Below, one piece after another: positions 47,101 through 54,812 of a stretch of DNA of 64,000 bases. Position numbers and translations under genes: made by a program. Source of the stretch: Deuterostichococcus epilithicus (lineage: Eukaryota; Chlorophyta; Trebouxiophyceae; Prasiolales; Stichococcaceae); assembly GCA_033439295.1 (NCBI GenBank), contig JAVTLE010000018.1:496001-560000 (forward strand). The letters are read 5' to 3'. Positions within the stretch are counted from its first letter, which is position 1, and each line of letters opens with the position of its first letter. Under the pieces are notes generated by a model. The model was not told the DNA's origin. It worked only from the letters and a program-made list of their open reading frames with translations, and did not search any database.

Positions 47101-49338
47101 GCCTGAGCTACATGCATGGGCAGCGAGGCAGAGCGCGTTGAAGAAGTTCCACTCAGGCTTCGGGGAAGAGCATTCCAATCATATCGAGACACAAGCTCGG
47201 ATGCCCGCCTGCGCGTATTTTGCCGGCGAGCTTCCTGTCGAGTGGTGGCCCGGCAGGCAACAGCCTTCCTTCATGCTGGGCCCGATCTCACGGCATCCAG
47301 CTATTTTGGGGACCACGATGTCCACAAGAACAAAATGCACGACGCACCTCCAGCTCGATCTCGGTGAGGTGGTACTTCTGCGCCTTGCCACGTGCCGCAT
47401 CCGCCAGCTCCGCCAGGCGGGCGCTCTCCGATGCCTTGATCTGCGGGGCCAATGGTGGCGCTGCAAGTCGGCAGGTTCACATTATAGCTGCTTCAGAGCG
47501 AACAGTGAGACGCCACCTGAGCCTCGTGTGCCTAGGAGAGGCGCTTTCTGCCGCATTGGTCCGCGCCCACGCAGCAGCGAATAACACCTCAGCCGTCAAG
47601 AAGATGATTGCGACCCAGCGCCAGGGTTGCACCGCACGGCGCACGCGTGCGCACGCGCACGCGTTCCGCACGCGTGCGCACGGCCGCACGGCTGTGAGCA
47701 CTGCCGTGCGCACGTTGTCAGACGCTGTCAGACAGTGATGTAATCCAGCTAGACAACAGTTGCCGGCATGCTACTGCGGCTGCAAATGAGACGCAACTGC
47801 ACATCACCGCCGTTTAACATGTTGCATACATCATATCAACGCATAAGATATATGTGCAGTGAGGTTGTATGCATTGTTCAGCCTGTTATGGCCCAGCGCA
47901 GCCTGTTTCTTCATTCCCCTGGGGGATTAACATAAGCAGCCGTGCGAAAGTGCCGTTCCCTGCCGTGCGACGTGCGCACGCGGTGCGCACGCGTGCGCAC
48001 GGCCGCACGTCAGTGTAAAGTGACGTGCGGTGCAACCCTGCCCAGCGCTCCTGCTGTTCGACACTACTAAACGAGGCGCCACATCTCGGAAATGCAGAGC
48101 ACCTGACGAGCGAGGTGGACCTGGCAATATCATGCACACCTGCTGCCACGAGTGTGCGGCATCGGTCCGCCTGCCTCATATCTTGCTTGAGCCGCAGTAC
48201 TGAGCGAGCCCAAGGCGCCTGCGGCGCCAGATCTAGATGAGTGCATTGCAACGTTGACAGGGCGTGCCTGTGCCTGGTGGGACAGCTGCTGTGCCCGGTC
48301 CGTCCATTCCTTTGCCTTCTTCCATTCCACGTCCGCCTCCTGTGCATGCAACAGCTGCTTTCTGGAGGCCTGCTTGTCTGGGACGAAAAAAATTCGCAAC
48401 GACGAAAGACTGCAGACATCTGTGTGATGTGTTGTTGCATGCTGCTCAGCGACAGACACATCACAGCAGCATTTGATATGGCACGGCAACGCCGCCATGA
48501 TCGCTGAACGCAAAGAATGGAAGCATCATGGGCGTGCCAGTGCGGGATGACCTGACATGGAGCCTCACCCACTGCAGATGTTGCTCTCTCGACGAAGGCA
48601 AACAGATAAGTGTCGAATTGCTGCTGCAAACCGCACAAGACCAGTCACCTTCTGCTCGGCGGTAGTGCGGCCACCGATGCCGATCTTGGCCGCCACCACC
48701 TCGGTCACCACCTCCACCTGTTTCAGACATTTGCTGCCGTCTCAGCACGTCCGCCTGTGCTATGACATGAATTTTACATGTGCTGCCGCAGGGTGAGTTG
48801 CCGTTTGCGCTGGTCTGCCATCCAGTGCCCCGGCTCTCATTGATTTCTGTGCGCTGCAAACCCCAACGAGAACATTCTGATGTCAGAACCCTCGCCTTTT
48901 CCACCATCTTTGCGATGGGCGCCGGGGCTGAGCCGCCAGAGTAGGCCTGCTGCTGCTCGGTGACGCCGCTGCCGGCTGCGGTGCTGCCGATGGCGGAACT
49001 GCTGCCGGCATGCACCCCTGTTGTCTCTTGGGTCGTTTCGGTCTGCATGCGTGCACAGACATGATCGTTCCAACCAGTGCACGAAGTGTACCTGACTCTC
49101 TCCTGATGCTTGTGGCCGAGTTGTAAAGCACTAGCGGATGTGTGCGTCCAGCAGGCGAGCCAGCGTCAAGATTGCAGCTGGTTTGCACAACAAGCTGAAG
49201 CACTCGCACCACTGCTGCAGTGCATTGATGTTTACGGACCTGGTGCTCCCCCTGCTCGCCCCGGCTGTGCCCATGGCCGTGAATGCCCATGCCGGCAATT
49301 TTCTGTCCCAGCACGTGCAGGCGGCCTGTCTTAGGTTC
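41152..49338 (-). CDS. Large coiled-coil protein 1 (unrecognised), many single-segment exons
   Basis: Series of minus-strand exons, each a whole number of codons in one heptad-rich Ala/Glu/Lys/Arg segment. Exons: 49338-49240, 49042-48890, 48717-48649, 48339-48268, 47440-47348, 46694-46375 (perhaps split), 45942-45863, 45408-45319, 44531-44346, 42960-42775, 42449-42360, 41605-41501, 41250-41152. The N-terminal part is Gly/His then Ser/Thr-rich (GMGIHGHGHSRGEQ, TETTQETTGVHAG). The body is helical, e.g. DVEWKKAKEWTDRAQQL, SARLAELADAARGKAQK, ERQARLAERAKALEADVK and AKRGELEAAEKVVEDLRAQ. No enzymatic motif. Both ends are uncertain: no clear start codon exon upstream of 49338 and no clear terminal exon below 41152. 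Introns at 48267 and 42359 seem to use GC. It may be a structural or LEA-like protein; function unknown. Confidence 0.7.
41675..41730 (-). repeat. Exon echo of coiled-coil exon 41501-41605
   Basis: CTGCTTCCTCTCTGCCTGTGCC here resembles the exon's GCGCTTCCTTCTCCGCCTGCGCC, with the upstream GCCGCCAG block also shared; about 115 bp apart, same orientation. Confidence 0.45.
42225..42283 (-). repeat. Exon echo of coiled-coil exon 42360-42449
   Basis: Direct copy about 137 bp away: GAGCAGCTGCTCGGGGGTG then CGCCAGGTCGCCTTTGCGG, against GAGCAGCTGCTCGTGGGTG then CGTCAGGTGGCCCTTGCGG. Close to 85 percent identical over 48 bp by eye, with a 3-bp gap near the end. Confidence 0.85.
43028..43084 (-). repeat. 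Exon echo of coiled-coil exon 42775-42960
   Basis: Copy of the exon's 5' end with its splice acceptor: CTCCTTCATGCGCGCCTGG then GCCGCCTCTGCCTGAA, against CTCCTTCATGCGCGCCTGC then GCCACCTCCGCCTGAA. It reads AEAAQARMKEAGEL against AEVAQARMKEANEL, with an intact acceptor, so it could still act as an alternative exon. Confidence 0.85.
44155..44245 (-). repeat. Exon echo of the 3' end of coiled-coil exon 44346-44531
   Basis: Copies the exon end, donor and following intron: CACTGGAAGCAGCAGCACC then TACCTTCTCGCGCTCGGTGG, against CACTGGAAGTAGCAGTACC then CACCTTCTCGCGCACGGCCG at 44318-44360. About 145 bp apart. Confidence 0.75.
44655..44705 (-). repeat. Exon echo of the 5' end of coiled-coil exon 44346-44531
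   Basis: GGCTTCCAGGTCGCCGTGCT then TGGCATCCAACGCAGCCTG, against GGCTTCCAGCTCGCCGCGCT then TGGCCTCGAACGCCGCCTG in the exon. It reads AALDAKHGDLEAAT against AAFEAKRGELEAAE and keeps the CAG acceptor. About 165 bp upstream in transcript sense. Confidence 0.85.
45165..45220 (-). repeat. Exon echo of coiled-coil exon 45319-45408
   Basis: GCGATGCACTGCGGCCATAG then CCGGCAGCTCCGTCTC, against CACGCACGGCGGCCATGGCC then AGCTGCTCCGCCTC in the exon. It reads GETELPAMAAVHREE against EAEQLAMAAVRGEAE. About 160 bp apart. Confidence 0.7.
45693..45747 (-). repeat. Exon echo of coiled-coil exon 45863-45942
   Basis: GACGAGCTGCGCCTCCAGG then CCACCAG, against GGCGAGCTGCGCCTCCAAGG then CCACCAG. It reads GGLEAQLVHV against VALEAQLARV and keeps a GTG donor-like triplet. 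About 160 bp apart. Confidence 0.75.
46764..46840 (-). repeat. Probable echo of coiled-coil segment 46460-46545
   Basis: Shares CAGC-CGTCCTCCTTG, TTCTCG and GCACTCCTGCGGG-like blocks with the exon. It reads ECKLLLNKEDG against ERIASVKEDEL. It could be taken for an extra exon, but the similarity and lack of heptads suggest a decayed copy. Confidence 0.45.
47622..48040. mobile_element. hAT-type MITE with perfect TIRs and 8-bp target duplication
   Basis: 419-bp non-autonomous DNA element inside the intron 47441-48267 of coiled-coil gene 1. Terminal inverted repeats: CAGGGTTGCACCGCAC at the left end and GTGCGGTGCAACCCTG at the right end, a perfect 16-bp match. The flanks CCCAGCGC (47614-47621) and CCCAGCGC (48041-48048) form a perfect 8-bp target-site duplication. 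The CAGGG terminus fits the hAT consensus YARNG, and 8-bp duplications are typical of hAT. Subterminal regions hold repeated GTGCGCACGCGTGCGCAC-like tracts on both sides. No transposase is present. Confidence 0.93.
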
Positions 49339-50174
49339 CTGCCGCGCAAACACAGCCGGAACTAAATCCAAGATACTCTTTGAAGGCAAATGCCTGCAAC
49401 TGTGAGGAGACCACATCGAAGTCTCCAAGTCATTGCTGATGTGAACGCCGGCCCCTGCTGCTGCAGTGCATAAGTACTGGGGCATTCCATGGAAGACACG
49501 TCAATCTGCCAACTGCATGAGACTTGGGAAACGTCAGGGAGTGAGAGCCCTCGATTGCAGAGTTACAGCTGTAGAGTCGTGGTCGGGTTTGTTCTCAGCG
49601 GAATGTGCCTTAGGGGGCGGGCAACACGGATGAGGCAAAGACCACGGCTTCCTTTGCCTCGCAGTTTGTGTGATGATGCTGTGTTGCAGAAGCGGCATCA
49701 GTTCAGCATTTTGTGGCTCTTGGAGACTATTCCAACGTGCCCACCTGTTGCTGAGTCGACATGCTCAGCCCTCAAGGTTGCCTGCCCTCCGCCGAAAAAC
49801 TGTTCGGCGTCAAAAAGGCTTCTACGTTTAGACTGGTCAGGTCGCGCTGTGCATGCCTGGGTATTGTGTCTCTCTGATGCTGGCCCAGAGCAAAGGTGAC
49901 ACGCGGAGGGTTTTGACAGATTTCCGGCATTGTGGTTGTAGTATGCTCGTGCTGCCACAGTGTGACCTGACCTCATTTCATTCACATCCAAATTGCATGC
50001 CAACAACGCCAACAACATCTCAACGATCATTTTCAACCAATATTGTGCCGGCAGACAAGCCTTCTTGCAACTGGGGTTCACGAAACCTCAGCTCACGTTT
50101 CGTCAGCGGTAACAGTGGTTACACTAAAATTTTCATCATCAGATATCAAATCAGCAGGCAGATCATACGCAGGT
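49339..50174. other. Intergenic region between coiled-coil gene 1 and the TPR gene
   Basis: Both flanking genes are on the minus strand, so this holds the TPR gene's 3' UTR and the promoter (and perhaps a first exon) of coiled-coil gene 1. No recognised protein in any frame. Confidence 0.4.
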
Positions 50175-53098
50175 TTATCGCGCCATAAGCATGCTGCTGG
50201 CCAGCTGTCGGTCTGCTGCTTTCTGGGCCTCCCGCGCCCGCTGCAGCGCCTCCAGCAGCTCCGCGGCGGCGGCGCTTCCGGGCTCGATCTTGAGCACCTC
50301 CCCCAGGTCCTGCTGTGCGCTCTGCGTCGTGGGAACATAATTTCTGGCGTTTGCGCCAGCTTGTCGTGTCCACGTGCCCTGCCTGCCTGACGGCTGTGAC
50401 GACCTACTGTGCAGTGCCTCACCTGCACTCGGAGCCGCCACGCGGGTGCATGCGCTGTTGCCTGAAATTGACGATCCCAGGCACAGCACGGGACTAAGAA
50501 CCCACCACGAGTTCCAATGGAATAATGGGACAACGTACGCAATGCTTTTCACTGCAGATACCCACGAATCTGCACGGCAGCTCCTGGCCCCCAGGAGCGT
50601 TTTGGGCGCAGCAGCAGCGCTCTAGGTCTGGCTGTGTGGCGTGCTGCAGCAGCACCGCAGGTTTGCCAGCCACACCGTGAAACGTCCCTGTTGAAATGCC
50701 AGACCACGCTGCAGCTGCCGACCTGCAGCTCGTGGCGTCCCATGTGCGCCCTCGAGCGCCGCAGCAGCGCCCTGACGCAGCGCGGCTCCAGCGCTAGTGC
50801 CCGGCCGCAAAGCGCCGCCGCGGTGCCGTACTGGCAGCGCGCCATCGCCACGGCGGCGATGTTGAGCAGCACCGCCACGCGGTTGGTGTCCACCTCCGCC
50901 TGCATGCGCTTGTAGGGTTTAGGGGTCTGGTGGGGCCAGTCATGCTTGGTGTGCCACGGACATGAGGCCGCCCCCGCCTCAGACGGCACCGTCTGCAACG
51001 ATGTGCAACGTCCGAAGCTGGTGTGGCACACAAGGTATCGATCGCAGCTCCAATATCGACATCCTGCCACACGGCTGTGTGGCGACCACTGCCGTGAGGT
51101 CCACCCCGCTTGGGCGAGTGGATGGAACCAGCAGCGTGCCGCCAGGAGTGGCGGCACTGGGGACTGCTTACCCACAGCAGGATGGCAATCATCCAAAGCC
51201 CACTTTCATACTCCCCAGCAGGGTGCTCTGGTGTTTCGCAAACTAGGAACTGGAAGTGGAAGTGGAACTGCAAACGCACACGCGCCTGCTCCGCCGCCGA
51301 CACGCCGCGGACATAGTCCACAATAGCGAGCGCGCGCTCGTAGTGATGCAGCGCTCCGTCTAGATCCCTCGCCCTGTACTTTTCGTTCCCATGTCGCCGC
51401 TCCTCCAGCTGCGAGACATGAGGATAGCAACAGATGTTTCGCTAGACGATTGTCGTGAGTTGCATGTAGAGATTGACAGGTGAACCAGTGCAGCGCATTG
51501 TCCGGGTCCTCGCCCTGTACTTCTCATTGCCCTGCAGGCTGCCGCTGCTTCTTCAGCTGCGCATCATGCACCATAGAGTGTGAGTATATTTCTACCGCGT
51601 GCTCCGGTGATCGGTGTTTGCAGGTTGAAAGGTGAACATTCGCCCATGGATCGCGCGGTCAGCTCAGGCTTAGAGATGTCGATGCACGGTTTGGCTGGCG
51701 GTTTCGGTGCGGCAGCGAAACCACATGCTGCTGGTGGATCACCTGTCAGCGCCAAGGTGTGGTTGCCGCACCACAGGCCGGTGGCATGGCAGGGCAAAGC
51801 ATGATGCGTGACTGACTTTCGGGATGTGCAGTGCCAGCGACATGAGAAAGACGTGGCTCACATGCTCGTTCAGCGCGCCGACCAGCTGGTCGATCGGTAG
51901 CCGCACAGTCTGTTCTGCTTCCACCTTCCGCTGTGCCTCGGCATCCCGCGCCGTCTGCGCCTGGGAAGGCAGGCGGTTCGATCAGATCAATGAGACGGGT
52001 CTTCCATTCAATTCAGCGCCAGGCGCTGCCGCCGTACCCGCCTGCATGCAGGCGATGCAGGTCAGAGCAGCGCTGCTCCCACATATCGAACCCAGATGTA
52101 CGGCTGCACCTCATGCCAGACCCTCCATCACAAGCCTTCGATCGTCGGTTCATTTCAGGTCGTCAAGCAAAGGGCAACCACCTGCAAATTGATGCTGAGG
52201 TTGCGGTCCAGTTCTGCTGCGGTGATGCTCCCCTCGTCGATCATGCGCTTCGCCTCGCCGAGCATCGCCAGCACCTGTGGAGCAGATGCATGGTGCTGAT
52301 CGGCATTGTTGACTGCTCGCCTGGCGCAGCAACATGCTGGTGCCTGCGAGGCACAGTGCATACGTCTGAGAGGCTCCTCGGTGGCCAACGCCTCAAACCG
52401 AGCGATGCACACGCCTTGAGAAAGCCAAGCACGATCAATGCCAGTGCTTCAGCTATGTTGTATTTAGTCGGTTTGCCTGCGGATTCGTGGACCAGTCGGC
52501 AAACTCTCCAGACGGGTTGTTGGCGAAGGTGCTGATGACGCGCCGCAGCGCGGGGATGGCCAGGAACTCTGCGATGCACCGTTTCGACTCGCGCCCCGAG
52601 TTGAGCACCTGCGGACGAGGAGACTGAGATGAACTACACTCATGCTAACAAGGCGCTGACTTGCTCTTGAGATGCCAACCCTGCAGCGGCTGAGCTCCAA
52701 CGCTGCGGGGCGTGCCCAGACGTGCACACACGCATGCGCCGTACCCTTGCCAAAGCTGTTGTGGCCCTATCTGCTGGTGTATCAAAAATCATTCTGACGA
52801 CTCACCGTGGCACGAAATTCCCGGTTCAGCTGCTTGTCCCGGGCCCGGTGGAACCGTTTTGCCTCCTTCCGCTGATGCGCCTCAACAGCCGCCTTGTTTT
52901 GCGGCTGCTGCAGGAAGGCCTTGAAGCTCGCCTCCTGCTCGTAAAAGCATGCATGAATAAAAATCACTAATTGATTCTTCCTAATTAAATTGTCTGCTGA
53001 TGCAAGGAAGATGTTGGTGGCGTGACTGGCAATATCAGATCTGTTTTGCGCACCATGTCGCTCATGCCCCCGGACCCCATGCCCACGGCACCATCCAT
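50175..53098 (-). CDS. TPR-domain protein (co-chaperone-like)
   Basis: Complete small TPR protein, about 310 residues. Exons: 53098-53054, 52934-52806, 52608-52477, 52274-52182, 51960-51862, 51408-51280, 50899-50723, about 50310-50175; phases all zero. The start exon reads MDGAVGMGSGGMSDM. It is followed by a basic helical segment (KAFLQQPQNKAAVEAH, RKEAKRFHRARDKQLNREFR), CIAEFLAIPALRRVISTF, then a STNPQVLAMLGEAKRMIDEG segment resembling the DP/STI1-type motif of Hsp70/Hsp90 co-chaperones. The C-terminal half has three TPR units: RRHGNEKYRARDLDGALHHY, RVAVLLNIAAVAMARCQYG, and RALALEPRCVRALLRRSRAH with LGEVLKIEPGSAAAAELL. The intron at 52476 uses GC. A chaperone-adaptor role is inferred from TPR plus DP-like pairing; the N-terminal 80 residues are unfamiliar. 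Confidence 0.85.
51485..51634 (-). repeat. Exon echo of TPR exon 51280-51408 plus its flank
   Basis: Copies about 51333-51483. Shared: CTCGCCCTGTACTTCTCATT versus CTCGCCCTGTACTTTTCGTT, GCCGCTGCTTCTTCAGCTGCG versus GCCGCTCCTCCAGCTGCG, and the downstream GATTGACAGGTGAAC versus GTTGAAAGGTGAAC. This is the longest clear echo in the coiled-coil/TPR cluster and is a true tandem duplication of about 150 bp covering exon start and intron. Confidence 0.8.
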
Positions 53099-53419
53099 TT
53101 ACAGCAATAGCAATCGAAATCTTCTTTCGTGATCGTCCCTATGTAGGGCGCGTGCACTGGAAGGCCTATGACGCCAGCCGACGTTCAAGGCGCAGCCAGG
53201 CTGCGTGTCAAACGAGTCGTCCGGCAGACGCGGCTTATCAAAGGCTAAAGCACTCGACTGAAGCTTATCCTTCGCTGTAATGTCTGTGTCACGAGGAATC
53301 AGGCCAGCTTACAGACCGCGTGCGACTGTCCGAATGCCACTGGCTGTGGCGTGACGAAACTCGAAGAAGAGGGACTTGATGATGTGCAAATAGGCTCGTA
53401 GGCTGACCGAAAGTTTTTG

Positions 53420-53770
53420 CAAGCGATTTTGCGGGCAAAACCGGCCGGGAAGCACTATGACCGGGAGCAAGCTGATCGGTGCAGGGACTACATGCTTGCA
53501 AGCAGTGTAAGGTCCCACCAGGCCAAGAAATGGAGGAGATGTTGGCTCCTTAGACAAGTGGGATCTTTGGGGGTCTTCCGTCAGCGCGCATGGGCATCTA
53601 TCTACGGCTTCGGCTGGGCTGTAGCGATCTGCCAGTGGTGATGGGCAGATAGAAGGGACGGCACGGTCAGGCACCTGCGGCGCTGCCAGCGGTGCGATGA
53701 TGCGGCGGTGGGCGACGAGCTGCACATTGTTTCTGAGTTCTCAGACAGTTTAGCTTTGCAGTGAGGAGAA
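53420..53770 (+). mobile_element. Possible LINE (non-LTR retrotransposon) 3' coding fragment
   Basis: The plus-strand frame contains RHLRRCQRCDDAAVGDELHI then VSEFSDSLAL. This matches the layout of the CxxC...DExH finger near the end of many LINE ORF2 proteins (RxCxxC...vgdExH). Nearby plus-strand pieces are rich in Arg and Trp. No reverse-transcriptase core motif (YxDD) is visible. If real, it is a short decayed remnant. Confidence 0.3.
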
Positions 53771-53790
53771 CACCCCGTAGCTGGCACCCA

Positions 53791-53872
53791 TTTAGCCCCT
53801 CAGGGCTTGCGACATGGTGTAACATCTGTCCCGCTCTCTCTCCTTCAAGGAGAGATTTACCAAGTTGGTAAA
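53791..53872. repeat. Cluster of short perfect hairpins (2)
   Basis: Three stems in about 80 bp: AGCCC-CTCA-GGGCT (53794-53807), TCTCTCCTT-C-AAGGAGAGA (53837-53855), and TTTACCAA-G-TTGGTAAA (53856-53872). Stems are perfect with loops of 1-4 bases. Confidence 0.85.
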
Positions 53873-54812
53873 TGTGAGGAGCCAAGGCCGCATGGCCGGC
53901 AGACTGGCTGTCGATCGGAGCTCCTGTTTCAGCTGCATCCAGCAACAATTGGCGTGGCAGCCGTGCAGCTAGCTGCAGCGTGCTAGCGCGCCAAGGAGCG
54001 TCAGAGACGGCAGGCTTGCCAACGTTGATGCGTCAGCTATCGCGGCCACGGCGGTGGCAGCGACGGTGGCGCCAGTGAGGACATACGCCGCGACTGCAGT
54101 CAGGACGCGTTCTTTACGCCATGCCCGACATCAGCTTGCAGCACTGGTCGGCTCGAAGGCCTGGCAGAGCTATGGCGTCAAGGCGCTCAGAGCTGTTAGC
54201 TGGGAAAAGGTGCTTTGCAGCACATGCGGAAGAATGGGGAGGCCTTCGATAGTGCAGCGTGCAGCTCCAGGAGCTATGAGATGGATAAGCTGGATGCGGC
54301 GGGCCCGTTACGGCAGCAGCTGCGGCAGTCCTATGGAGCAGACGTGCCGCAAGTGAAGTTGCAACAGAATGCCATCTCTTCATGAAAACAGAGGGTCATG
54401 GGTGGGCGGTAGAAAGGAAGATTGGGATAGAAAGAAGGCTGAGTAAAAGTTTTGGCGGCGAAAGGCATAAGAGGCACTGACTTGCATCGAGGCGAGAGAA
54501 GAACAATCGTGCAGCAAGGGGAGTGTTGTTTTGTGTATTTGTAGAACTAGAAGCTGCTGGAATTACTACAATGGCCGCTATAGGTGATGAATTATGAGCT
54601 CATACTCGATCAGCCTGAAGTCCTGGATGCGATACCTAGTCATGCGATAAGCAGCAGCCCTGCTTGTGCTAGCAGGAGCCAACACAATCAAATTTTGTCC
54701 GCCAAGATAGTTGCGTCGCGTAGGCTTGTGCTGCTTTGACCTAATCTTTGGGTTCCAGCTGTTTTTGTTGCCACGGTCCTGTGTTGGCCTCCTGAATCTG
54801 CTGCAGTCCTTG

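Larger units (their letters stand above)
53099..54812. other. Intergenic region with LINE-like fragment and hairpins
   Basis: Between the TPR gene start and the 3' end of coiled-coil gene 2. Apart from the two features below I see no gene. 54054-54356 (+) is open for 100 codons but matches nothing I know. Confidence 0.4.

Noticed and set aside
47634-47700. GCGCACGC tract as a stand-alone CpG/Z-DNA element
   Set aside because: It is the subterminal part of the hAT-type MITE and is explained by it.
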